Assembly (NCBI RefSeq): GCF_013170825.1
Contig: NZ_CP033365.1
Location: 3,732,001 to 3,796,000 of the forward strand
Length of the DNA: 64,000 nucleotides
Source of the DNA: Mesorhizobium sp. NZP2298
Lineage (GTDB): Bacteria; Pseudomonadota; Alphaproteobacteria; Rhizobiales; Rhizobiaceae
Direction: 5' to 3'
The notes below the pieces were generated by a model. The model worked only from the letters and a program-made list of their open reading frames with translations, was not told where the DNA came from and ran no database searches. Made by a program: the position numbers and the translations under genes. Shown here in pieces: positions 34,530 through 42,682 of the stretch. The stretch's first letter is position 1. The number at the start of each line of letters is the position of its first letter.

Positions 34530-36650
34530 ATGGTCGACGACAACGAACTCAAGAGACTGCGCGATATCGCAACGCCGGCGCCGGGCGAGAGCGCGAAGGC
34601 GCGCGCCTTCGAGGCCGCCATGCGGGCCTATGATCAGGAAAATATTTCTGCCGTCACCCAAGGATCAGTCGGCGGTCTTCGTCTCACAGAGCGAGCACAA
34701 AAGCTCTGGAGCGAGATCATGCAAAAGAAACTCATCGCCACGCCGGCCCTTGCCGGGCTCGTCGCCCTGCCGATCGCCGGATACGCCACCTTCCATCTGC
34801 TGAGGGAACAGCCGCCCAAATTCGGCGGCGACGAAAAGATCACCGAGACGCTGGCTAACAAGCCGGCGACCGTGAAGCCAATCGTGGCAGAGCCGAAGCA
34901 GGCTCCGACCGAACTGGCGAAGGACAAGAAGGCCGATACCGATGTGGAAAGCCGCGACGCCGCCGATGCGCTTGTCGCGCCGGCCGCTCCGCCGAAACCC
35001 GAATCCGCCCAGGCCGGTGGCTCAGCTCAGCAGACTGCCGCGGAGCGCGGGATAGTGGCCGAGCCGGCACCGCCGGCGCCGACGGGTGAATTCGCATTGG
35101 ACGGAACTGTAAGCACGCCCAGCACATCGCGGGTCGCCCGCATGCCCGCGGCCCAGTCCAAGCTGATGGCACCGCAGCAGCCGGCCGTGGCACCGGCCGA
35201 CCAGATCGCGCCGCAAGAGGAGAACCGCGACCGCGTCCAGGATTTCAAGACCAATCCGGTGCACGCCGCACTTGAAGATCCGGTCTCGACCTTCTCGATC
35301 GATGTCGACACGGCATCCTATTCCTTCGTGCGCAGTTCCCTGAAGCAAGGCTTCGTGCCGCAGGCCGACACGGTGCGCGTCGAGGAGATGATCAATTACT
35401 TCCCCTATGACTGGAAGGGGCCGGACTCGGCGTCGACACCGTTCAACTCGACGGTCAGCGTCATGCCGACCCCATGGAACACGCACACCAGGCTGATGCA
35501 CGTCGCCATCAAGGGGTTCGACATCAAGCCGACCGAGCAGCCCAAGGCCAATCTGGTCTTCCTGATCGACGTCTCGGGCTCCATGGATGAACCCGACAAG
35601 CTGCCGCTGCTCAAATCGGCGTTCCGGCTGCTGGTGAGCAAGCTGAAGGCCGACGACACGATCTCGATCGTCACCTATGCCGGTGACGCCGGCACCGTGC
35701 TGATGCCGACCAAGGTTGCCGAGAAGGACAAGATCCTCAATGCCATCGACAATTTGCAGCCTGGTGGCTCGACCGCCGGCGAGGCCGGCATCAAGGAGGC
35801 CTACAAGCTTGCCGGGCAGTCCTTCGTCAAGGACGGTATCAACCGGGTGATGCTTGCCACCGACGGCGACTTCAATGTCGGCCAGACCGACGATGACGAC
35901 CTCAAACGGCTGATCGAGAGCGAGCGCAAGACCGGTGTCTTCCTGTCGGTGTTCGGCTTCGGCCGCGGCAATCTGAACGACCAGATGATGCAGACCATTG
36001 CCCAGAACGGCAACGGCACGGCGGCCTATATCGACACGCTGGCCGAGGCTGAAAAGGTGCTGGTCGAAGACGCTTCTTCGACGCTGTTCCCGATCGCCAA
36101 GGACGTGAAGATCCAGGTCGAGTTCAACCCGAACAAGGTCTCCGAATATCGCCTGATCGGTTACGAGACCCGGGCGCTCAACCGCGAGGATTTCAACAAC
36201 GACCGCGTCGATGCCGGCGACATCGGCTCCGGCCATTCGGTCACCGCGATCTACGAGATCACGCCGAAGGGCAGCGGCGGCGAGCAGATCGACCCGCTAC
36301 GCTATGGCCAGGCCACGGTCAACAATGGCGGTGTCGCCAACGCGGATGAATATGCCTTCGTCAAGATTCGCTACAAGCTGCCCAACGAGGACGTCTCGAA
36401 GCTGATCACCACGCCGGTGACATCAGCCAACGAGGTGGCATCCTTCGACGAGGCCAGCACCGACCAGCGTTTCTCCGTCGCGGTCGCGGCTTTTGGCCAG
36501 AAGCTGCGCGACGAGGATGCGACCGCGAAGTTCGGTTACGACAAGATCATGGAGATCGCCACCGCCGCTCGAGGAGCCGACCCGTTTGGGTACAGGTCCG
36601 AGTTCCTCTCGCTTGTGCGCCTTGCCTCGGCGCTGGGCGGCAACCGGTAG
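34530..36650 (+). CDS. YfbK-like von Willebrand factor A protein with anti-sigma-like N-terminus
   Basis: A 706-residue protein; ATG 34530 has GGGGAA 8 bases upstream, while a GTG at 34524 would overlap the sigma gene stop. Residues 1-60 are soluble, a membrane helix (LIATPALAGLVALPIAGYA) follows near 70, then a 180-residue Pro/Ala-rich linker. The VWA domain starts with the MIDAS motif DVSGSMDEP at residue 347, completed by the threonine and aspartate of VMLATDGDFNVGQ; the C-terminal 200 residues match the DUF3520 partner domain of YfbK. Coupling to an ECF sigma factor suggests that it senses the envelope and controls that factor. Confidence 0.82.
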   Translation: MVDDNELKRLRDIATPAPGESAKARAFEAAMRAYDQENISAVTQGSVGGLRLTERAQKLWSEIMQKKLIATPALAGLVALPIAGYATFHLLREQPPKFGGDEKITETLANKPATVKPIVAEPKQAPTELAKDKKADTDVESRDAADALVAPAAPPKPESAQAGGSAQQTAAERGIVAEPAPPAPTGEFALDGTVSTPSTSRVARMPAAQSKLMAPQQPAVAPADQIAPQEENRDRVQDFKTNPVHAALEDPVSTFSIDVDTASYSFVRSSLKQGFVPQADTVRVEEMINYFPYDWKGPDSASTPFNSTVSVMPTPWNTHTRLMHVAIKGFDIKPTEQPKANLVFLIDVSGSMDEPDKLPLLKSAFRLLVSKLKADDTISIVTYAGDAGTVLMPTKVAEKDKILNAIDNLQPGGSTAGEAGIKEAYKLAGQSFVKDGINRVMLATDGDFNVGQTDDDDLKRLIESERKTGVFLSVFGFGRGNLNDQMMQTIAQNGNGTAAYIDTLAEAEKVLVEDASSTLFPIAKDVKIQVEFNPNKVSEYRLIGYETRALNREDFNNDRVDAGDIGSGHSVTAIYEITPKGSGGEQIDPLRYGQATVNNGGVANADEYAFVKIRYKLPNEDVSKLITTPVTSANEVASFDEASTDQRFSVAVAAFGQKLRDEDATAKFGYDKIMEIATAARGADPFGYRSEFLSLVRLASALGGNR

Positions 36651-36721
36651 TGGTGATACGGCCGGTTTCTTTCAGATGGGATCGTTCTGATACGGGAAAT
36701 CGGCCTACGGGCGGGTGAGGC

Positions 36722-36758
36722 AGGCCGGCGAGGGATATTACCCTTGCCGGCCTTTTTT
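36722..36758 (+). terminator. Rho-independent terminator of the sigma/VWA operon
   Basis: AGGCCGGC (36722-36729) pairs with GCCGGCCT (36746-36753), extended inside by AGGG/CCCT, and runs into six T residues ending at 36758. It lies 72 bp beyond the VWA stop. Confidence 0.88.
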
Positions 36759-36768
36759 CGGATCTATT

Positions 36769-36804
36769 GATATTCAGGTGAGACCGGCCTGACCTGAATC
36801 TCAA
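36769..36804. repeat. Short copy of a dispersed palindromic repeat
   Basis: GATATTCAGGTGAG and CCTGACCTGAATCTCA form a hairpin (perfect ATTCAGGT/ACCTGAAT stem) of 36 bp. Its ends match those of the larger 125-bp element at 61313-61437, of which it looks like a deleted copy. Confidence 0.55.
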
Positions 36805-36923
36805 CAGATTCCAAGGCGCGGCCTTAACCCACATGATCGTTAAATTGCGCGGTATTTCCGGTACCGGATCGCAATGTCCTCTTGTTACACCGGGCTTGTT
36901 TACAGGGCTTGAGGGAGCCGGAA

Positions 36924-37193
36924 TTGCAGATCAAGACTATCGCCAACTCGCTGCCGCCGGCGCGGGACGCTTCGCCGATTTCATCAGCCCTGTCAGCCGA
37001 AACCAGACGCATCAGCGACGATGTCGCGCAGGCGCGTGACACCGCAATGTCGGCGCTGACCAACGACCGCTTCCGCTTGATGCTGGAACAGATCACCGAC
37101 CCGGGTTCATCCGGTGCTCTGATGACGATGCGCGGCGACAATCTGGTCGATTTCAAGTCGGCGCAGTCGAGCTACGCCGACAATAGCGATTAA
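36924..37193 (+). CDS. Small helical protein, unknown
   Basis: An 89-residue ORF using a TTG start with a strong GAGGGAG 6 bases upstream; this decides the start over a TTG at 36882. The protein is soluble, rich in Ser, Ala, Asp and Arg, with a likely coiled coil around SAETRRISDDVAQARDTAM. I do not recognise a family. It ends 15 bp before the convergent homocysteine methyltransferase gene. Low but reasonable confidence that it is expressed. Confidence 0.5.
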   Translation: MQIKTIANSLPPARDASPISSALSAETRRISDDVAQARDTAMSALTNDRFRLMLEQITDPGSSGALMTMRGDNLVDFKSAQSSYADNSD

Positions 37194-37208
37194 CCCAAAG
37201 ATATTGCT

Positions 37209-38231
37209 TCAGGCCCGGCCGCGGCGGCGTTCGCGGCGGGCTTCGCTGGTCTCGGTGGTGTTTTCCGTCGCCACCTTGTTGCGCATCGGACCGATGCGCT
37301 CGACGATCGTCTCGACCGTCGGGCGGCTGGCTTTGGTATGGGCGTCGAGCGCCTTGCGCATGGCGGCAAGGTGCTGGAACGAGGTGCCGCAGCAGCCGCC
37401 GACGATCTTGGCGCCGGCATCGACGGCGAGACGGACATAGTCGGCCATCAATTCCGGCGTGCCGGAATAATGGATCTCGGTGCCGCGGAATTCAGGAATG
37501 CCGCAATTGCCCTTGACGATCACCGTCGCCTGCGGCTTCGCCTCGGTCATGTCGAGCAGCGAGGCCAGGATATCGGAGGCGCCGACACCGCAATTGGCGC
37601 CAACGCCGAGCGGGGCCTGCGCCAGGCCATCGGCGACGCCATGGATGTCTTTCGGCAACAGGCCCATCATGGTGCGGCCGGCCGTGTCGAAGGAGCCGGT
37701 ATAGGTGTAGGGCAGGCCGACGCGGATTGCGGCCTCGGCGGCGGCGCGGATTTCGTCGGGTGCCGACATGGTCTCGATCCAGGCGACTTCGGCGCCGCCT
37801 TCCTTGAGACCCTCGATCTGCTCGGCAAAGGCGTCGACCGCCTCGTCATAGGTCATGGTGCCGAGCGGCACCAGCAATTCACCGGTCGGGCCAACGGAGC
37901 CGGCAACGATCACCTTGCGGCCGGCCTTGTCGGCAACGGCCCGCGCAATCTCGGCGGCGCGCTTGTTCAGCGCATGAACACGGTCCTGCGCATGGTGGAG
38001 CTTCAACCGATGACGGGTGCCGCCGAAGGAGTTGGTCAGGATGATGTCGGCGCCGGCATCGACGAAATTCTGGTGCAGGCTGGTGATGGTGTCGGGCGCG
38101 GTCTCGTTGAGCAGTTCCGGCGCCTCGCCGGCCTCCAGACCCATGGCGAACAAATTGGTGCCCGTGGCGCCATCGGCCAGCAGCACGCCCTTTTCAGCCA
38201 GCAGGGCATCGATCGGATTGGTCGTCGTCAT
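37209..38231 (-). CDS. Homocysteine S-methyltransferase, BHMT/MetH-N-domain type
   Basis: A 340-residue protein; I start at ATG 38231, though a GTG at 38246 is in frame. The zinc-thiolate site of homocysteine methyltransferases is intact: C214 in GANCGVGASD and C280/C281 in GGCCGTSFQHL, with LLADGATGTNLF at the N-terminus. It lacks B12- and folate-binding domains, so it fits either betaine-homocysteine methyltransferase or the homocysteine part of a split MetH working with the corrinoid protein. A 22-bp palindrome shared with the pterin methyltransferase gene lies 34 bp upstream and supports the split-MetH view. Confidence 0.85.
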   Translation of the reverse strand: MTTTNPIDALLAEKGVLLADGATGTNLFAMGLEAGEAPELLNETAPDTITSLHQNFVDAGADIILTNSFGGTRHRLKLHHAQDRVHALNKRAAEIARAVADKAGRKVIVAGSVGPTGELLVPLGTMTYDEAVDAFAEQIEGLKEGGAEVAWIETMSAPDEIRAAAEAAIRVGLPYTYTGSFDTAGRTMMGLLPKDIHGVADGLAQAPLGVGANCGVGASDILASLLDMTEAKPQATVIVKGNCGIPEFRGTEIHYSGTPELMADYVRLAVDAGAKIVGGCCGTSFQHLAAMRKALDAHTKASRPTVETIVERIGPMRNKVATENTTETSEARRERRRGRA

Positions 38232-38264
38232 CGGATTGGCTTTCACATTTCTAATTCGAATAAG

Positions 38265-38286
38265 GATATAAAGAAGTCTTTATGTC
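38265..38286. promoter_or_regulatory. 22-bp operator GATATAAAGA-AG-TCTTTATGTC
   Basis: A 10-bp inverted repeat with one mismatch, 34 bp before the ATG at 38231. It differs at one arm position and the centre from the operator at 20619-20640, the only other copy I find in the window. A shared repressor of methionine-cycle genes is the simplest reading. Confidence 0.68.
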
Positions 38287-38338
38287 CAGTCAATGATTTG
38301 CAAGCGACGAGCTGCTCGATAACCGCGATGGTCGTCGA

Positions 38339-39196
38339 TCAGGCGGAGCCTGACGGGAACGTCATGCCGGCCAGATTGCGCGCGAAGGCGGCGGCCTCGT
38401 GCGGGTTGACGTCGGCGGCCCGGATCAGGTTGTCGAAGTGCTGGGTCAGTGCCTGAACCGGCTGGGTGGCGTTCAGCACGACATACATATCACCGACATA
38501 GATGGCGGCGCGATAGGGCCCGAAGATGGTGAGCGGGATCGAATAGCGCATGCGGCCGTCATAGAGAAACAGCCGGAAGGTCGGGTAGAGATCGTCAAGC
38601 AGCGTCGCCATATGGGCGAGCTGCTGCTGGCGATCGGCCTCCGGAAAACGGTCCCAGACACCGAGGCCGCGAGCGAAAATCTCCAGCGTGTGGCGCGGCA
38701 TGCAGACTTCCATGTCGGTTTCCGGGCGCCGGTTGTATTCGATGCGGTACTGCGTCTCGCTGGCCTGCGCCAGGCGGCTCCTGTTGGTGATGTTGGCCTC
38801 GTAGTCGACCAGCGCGCGAGTCCGCAGCAGGTCGGGGATGCCGGCCGGCACGTAGCGGATCTTGGTGCCAGCGGCCTCGGCGAACCATTTGGCGAGCAGC
38901 GTGCGGTCGAAACCGTCGGGCGCTTCCTCGATTTCCAGGCTTTCACGGATTTCACCGGTTACGCCTTCGTCCTGGCTGAGGCCGAGCAGCCAGTCGAGCG
39001 AGACCTTGAATTCAGCGGCGATGTTGAGCAGCGTTTCGGCCCTCGGCAGGCGCGTCGAAGCGCCCGACATCAGCTGCGACAGTGCCGACCGGTCGATGCC
39101 GACCGCTGAAGCGAAGGCAGACTGGTTGAGATCCGATCGTGTCAGGAGCAGCTTCAGACGCTCCCGGAAGATTGCTGACAGGTCGCGTTTGTCCAT
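38339..39196 (-). CDS. XRE family transcriptional regulator with C-terminal sensor-like domain
   Basis: A 285-residue protein with GGAGGA 8 bases before ATG. The helix-turn-helix lies at residues 20-70 (LNQSAFASAVGIDRSALSQL). The remaining 210 residues form a single domain with FLYDGRMRYSIPLTIFGPYRA and YVGDMYVVLNATQPVQAL, which resembles regulators that bind small acyl or peptide ligands. It is divergent from the desaturase gene (229 bp apart), so that gene is a candidate target, perhaps through the inverted repeats at 39363-39398. It does not overlap the methionine operator of the neighbouring gene. Confidence 0.82.
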   Translation of the reverse strand: MDKRDLSAIFRERLKLLLTRSDLNQSAFASAVGIDRSALSQLMSGASTRLPRAETLLNIAAEFKVSLDWLLGLSQDEGVTGEIRESLEIEEAPDGFDRTLLAKWFAEAAGTKIRYVPAGIPDLLRTRALVDYEANITNRSRLAQASETQYRIEYNRRPETDMEVCMPRHTLEIFARGLGVWDRFPEADRQQQLAHMATLLDDLYPTFRLFLYDGRMRYSIPLTIFGPYRAAIYVGDMYVVLNATQPVQALTQHFDNLIRAADVNPHEAAAFARNLAGMTFPSGSA

Positions 39197-39362
39197 CGTC
39201 CGGTCCTCCGAATCTTGAGGAAAAATTTGCGCCGAAGCGGCCCGGGAGCCGTCTCAGGCGTAAATGAATCCCTAAGGTTGTTTACAATGTGTAACATGTG
39301 CGGTCAAAAATGCGCAATCGCAACATTTTGTATACTTTGTCGCGTTGAGTGGAATCATTTCT

Positions 39363-39398
39363 CCTGACACTATGTTGTCAGGAACCATTTGGGGTTCC
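39363..39398. promoter_or_regulatory. Tandem inverted repeats before the desaturase gene
   Basis: CCTGACA-N6-TGTCAGG (39363-39382) is followed at once by GGAACC-N6-GGTTCC (39381-39398). Both have a 6-bp spacer. They lie within 65 bp of the desaturase start and could be an operator for the adjacent XRE protein. Confidence 0.4.
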
Positions 39399-39425
39399 GG
39401 CGACTGAGGGGCAGTGGTCGATAGC

Positions 39426-40436
39426 ATGACAGGCAAGAGCATCAAGCGACGAAACGCACCGGCCATCGAATGGCCGACCACGGTTCTCGCTTTCTTCTGT
39501 TACGGAACGTGGCTTGCCACCGGTTTCCTGCTCTGGCCTTCCTATCCCATCGTGGCGCTCTTTCTCCTCGGCTTTGTCCTGGCGCTTCAGTCGTCGATCA
39601 TGCACGAAGTGCTGCATGGCCATCCGACGCGCAATGCGTTGATCAACGAAGCCTTCGTCTTCCTGCCGATCGGTCTTGTCTGGCCGTTCCGGCGCTTCAA
39701 GACGCTGCACTTGCGCCACCATGCCGACGAGCGGCTGACCGATCCGCTGGACGATCCGGAAAGCTACTATCAGGCGCTGTGGCAGCACGACGAATTGCCG
39801 TCGACGATGAAATTCCTGCTCAAGGTCAACAACACCATGGCCGGCCGGTTCTTCCTCGGCCCCTGGCTGTCCTGCATCGGCTTCTTCATCGACGACGCCA
39901 AGCAGATCATGGCTGGCGACAAGGCGATCCGCAAAGCCTGGCTGTTGCATGCGATCGGCCTCGCCATCGTGGCGCCGATCGTGCAGTTCGGCTTCGGCAT
40001 TCCGCTTTGGCTCTACATTCTGGCACCGGTCTGGCTCGGTCAGTCGCTGATCGCGATCCGCACCTTTGCCGAGCATCAGTGGTCCGAGCACCCAGAAGGC
40101 CGGACGGTGATCATCGAGCGCTCGCCGCTGTCGTTCCTGTTCCTGAACAACAATCTGCACTTCGTCCACCACAAGACCCCGACAGTGGCCTGGTACAAGC
40201 TGCCCAAGCTGTTTCGCGAGCGCCGCGACGAGTGGCTGCGGATGAACAATGGCTATGCCTATCCGAATTATTTCGCGCTGATCAAAGCCTATGCCTTCAA
40301 GGCAAAGGAGCCGATCGTGCACCCGGTGCTGCGTCGTGCGCCTGAGCACGGCCGGGCATTCAAGCCACGCATCCGGGCCCGCAACATCAACGGACTCGGC
40401 ACCGCGCCGGTGCCCGCCGAACCGCCCAAGGAATAG
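39426..40436 (+). CDS. Membrane fatty acid desaturase/hydroxylase family protein
   Basis: About 336 residues; ATG 39426 is preferred, but a GTG at 39414 follows AGGGG closely. Four membrane helices are visible (around 22-60 and 150-200), and the three histidine boxes that bind the di-iron centre are intact: HEVLHGH near 60, LRHHADE near 100 and LHFVHHKTP near 245. Enzymes of this family desaturate or hydroxylate acyl chains or other hydrophobic methyl groups at the membrane, using electrons from ferredoxin. Substrate unknown. The XRE regulator is divergent. Confidence 0.85.
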   Translation: MTGKSIKRRNAPAIEWPTTVLAFFCYGTWLATGFLLWPSYPIVALFLLGFVLALQSSIMHEVLHGHPTRNALINEAFVFLPIGLVWPFRRFKTLHLRHHADERLTDPLDDPESYYQALWQHDELPSTMKFLLKVNNTMAGRFFLGPWLSCIGFFIDDAKQIMAGDKAIRKAWLLHAIGLAIVAPIVQFGFGIPLWLYILAPVWLGQSLIAIRTFAEHQWSEHPEGRTVIIERSPLSFLFLNNNLHFVHHKTPTVAWYKLPKLFRERRDEWLRMNNGYAYPNYFALIKAYAFKAKEPIVHPVLRRAPEHGRAFKPRIRARNINGLGTAPVPAEPPKE

Positions 40437-40525
40437 TCCGGGCATCCCGGGATGCGTGTCGGCCAGTTCTGATTGGACGCCGCGTTTTTGCGATCCTCTC
40501 TCGGACAGGATGATTTGATATCGGC

Positions 40526-41353
40526 ATGAGTGAATCGATTGCGGCATTGCCAATGTATGACTGGCCCGAGGTACGCGGCGAGGTCGACGCGCAATGGGTG
40601 CTGCTGCGGGACGCCTTCCGTCAAAAGGGCATCGATGCGCCGCAGACCCTCGTGCGCCGCAATGGTGACCTGCCGGCCGTGCCGGGTGGCATCCGCGATG
40701 CCCAGGGCGCCTTGATCGCGCCGGACCCGGCGACATTGCCGACCGACGAACTCGATTATCACCAGCTTTGGCTGCACCCGGCGCTGCTGTTTGCGCAGAC
40801 CTGCTGGGGGCCGATGGAGCTTGGCCTGTCGAGCCATGTGCAAGTGGTCGGCCAGCCGAGCTACGACGCCTATGAAGGCGGGCAAAGCGAGCTCTATTCC
40901 AGTGCGCTGGTGATGCGGACGGGCGAGGGGCCGGAGGTTCGCTCGCCCGCGGACGGCAAGGCCTTGCTTCCACTAGATCTGATGCGTGGCAAGCGCTTCA
41001 CGTTCAACGGTCTCGATTCGATGTCGGGCATCATCGGACTGACGCGCGACCTGCACGCGGCCGGCGAAAGCCTCGATATCTTTTCGGCGCGCAGCGCAAG
41101 CGGCGGTCATCGCGCGTCGATCGTCACTGTCGCCGAGGGCAAGGCGGATATCGCTGCGATCGACTGCGAAAGCTGGGCGCTGGCGCAGCGTTTCGAGCCG
41201 GCCGCCCGCAAGGTCGCCATTGTCGGCTGGACGGCACGGCGCAAGGGTCTGCCTTTCATCACCGCCAGGACGACGCCGGAAAAGACGGTCAAGGCAATGC
41301 GCGAAGCTCTCGCTGGATTAGCCGAGCAGCCTCGCATCCAGCGGGTAGGTTGA
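40526..41353 (+). CDS. PhnD-like substrate-binding domain protein without signal peptide
   Basis: A 275-residue protein with the two-lobed PhnD pattern (YHQLWLHPALLFAQTCWG, FTFNGLDSMSGIIGLTRDL, DIAAIDCESWALAQRF), as in phosphate/phosphonate binding proteins. Unlike those it has no signal peptide or lipobox at its N-terminus (MSESIAALPMYDWPEV), so it should stay in the cytoplasm, and no ABC genes follow. It may act as a ligand sensor or carrier. It overlaps the convergent DddP-like gene by 36 bp. Confidence 0.7.
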   Translation: MSESIAALPMYDWPEVRGEVDAQWVLLRDAFRQKGIDAPQTLVRRNGDLPAVPGGIRDAQGALIAPDPATLPTDELDYHQLWLHPALLFAQTCWGPMELGLSSHVQVVGQPSYDAYEGGQSELYSSALVMRTGEGPEVRSPADGKALLPLDLMRGKRFTFNGLDSMSGIIGLTRDLHAAGESLDIFSARSASGGHRASIVTVAEGKADIAAIDCESWALAQRFEPAARKVAIVGWTARRKGLPFITARTTPEKTVKAMREALAGLAEQPRIQRVG

Positions 41354-42673
41354 GAGCTGCTCGTTGCCGCTCTCGGTAATCAGGATCTGCTCCTCGATCT
41401 TGACGCCCTCGTGCCCGCCCAGCCGGCCGATATAGCTTTCCACGCACAGCACCATGCCCGGTTCAAGCACGCCGTCGGGCGTGTCCGGCGTCCAGTCGCT
41501 GGCATGTGGCAGCGTGGGGTATTCGTCGGCCAACCCGACGCCGTGGTAGAGGACGCCGTAGCGTGTCGGGAAGCAGTCTCCCGGTGGCACCGTCGAGCGC
41601 TCGACAAGATCGCGGAACGAAATGCCACGTTGCATCAGTTGCGTGTTGTGTTCGATCTGGTCGGCGGCGATGCGGAAGAGGTCGCGCTGCTCGTTGTTCG
41701 GCTTTGCGTCGCCGCAAAGCCAGGTGCGCGACAGGTCGGCGCAGAAGCCGTAGGGGCCGATCAGGTCGGTGTCGAAGGCGACGAGGTCGCCCGCTTCGAT
41801 CACGCGCGACGAGCATTCCTGGAACCACGGATTGGTGCGCGGGCCCGACGCCAGCAGCCGCGTTTCGATCCATTCGCCACCGCGCGCAATGTTGCCGCGA
41901 TGCAGTTCGGCCCACAATTCGTTCTCGGAGATGCCCGGCTTCAGCGCCTGTTCCATCTCGCCCATTGCCGCCTCGCAGGCGACGATGGCACGGCGCATGG
42001 CGAGGATTTCGTCCGGCGATTTGATCAGCCGGGCATTCTCCATCACCGCTTCGCCATTGCCGATGGAGATGCCAAGCCGCGCCAGTTCCTCGACGCCTTC
42101 CGGATTGATGTGATCGACCGCGATGCGGCTGTTGCCGCCGCCATGCTCTCTCACCAGATCGGCAATGCTTGCGGCCCAGCGGCGGACTTTCTGCTCCGTC
42201 AGTTCGCCGCCATAGAGATACATCCACGAGATAGCTGGACGCACTTCGTCAACGACGCCGGAATGGTCGGACAGATGCTCACAGGAAAAATAGTCGAACA
42301 GCACCACCGGGCCTTCGGTGGCGACGAAACAATGCCGCGTCGGGTTGTGCGCCACCCACAGTTGCATGTTGGTGCTGTCGGTCGCATAGCGGATATTGAC
42401 CGGATCGTAGAGGAGGGCGCCGGCATAGCCGCGGCGCTTCAGCTCGGCGCGGATGCGCTCCAGCCGGTATTTGCGCATAGCCGGAAGATCGGGGGCGGCA
42501 ATGCCCGCTGCCGCCCATTCCGCTTCAGCTTGGACGCCATAGCCCAGCACATGCTGGTTGAGCGAAGCCGCCTTCTGGCGGGAGCCTTCGCGCAATTCCT
42601 CGATCGAGCCAGGCTCGAAAGGCATGATCTTGCGATGGCGGCCGAAGCTCCCCTTTGGCGCCGCGCTGTCCAT
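41318..42673 (-). CDS. DddP-like M24-family enzyme (candidate DMSP lyase)
   Basis: A 451-residue M24 pita-bread-fold protein. Blocks such as YATDSTNMQLW, GGEWIETRLLASGPRTNPWF and LEPGMVLCVE match the DMSP lyase DddP. The metal ligands D301, D303, D313, H377, E412 and E427 are all present. Y372 and D383 (H377+6) match residues described in DddP as catalytic; with a constant offset of 6 relative to Ruegeria DddP as I remember it. DddP releases dimethyl sulfide and acrylate from DMSP. As the last gene of an operon with an MttB homolog and a dimethylglycine-dehydrogenase-like protein it may instead act on a related betaine. Confidence 0.78.
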   Translation of the reverse strand: MDSAAPKGSFGRHRKIMPFEPGSIEELREGSRQKAASLNQHVLGYGVQAEAEWAAAGIAAPDLPAMRKYRLERIRAELKRRGYAGALLYDPVNIRYATDSTNMQLWVAHNPTRHCFVATEGPVVLFDYFSCEHLSDHSGVVDEVRPAISWMYLYGGELTEQKVRRWAASIADLVREHGGGNSRIAVDHINPEGVEELARLGISIGNGEAVMENARLIKSPDEILAMRRAIVACEAAMGEMEQALKPGISENELWAELHRGNIARGGEWIETRLLASGPRTNPWFQECSSRVIEAGDLVAFDTDLIGPYGFCADLSRTWLCGDAKPNNEQRDLFRIAADQIEHNTQLMQRGISFRDLVERSTVPPGDCFPTRYGVLYHGVGLADEYPTLPHASDWTPDTPDGVLEPGMVLCVESYIGRLGGHEGVKIEEQILITESGNEQLSTYPLDARLLG

Positions 42674-42682
42674 TGTCGAACC

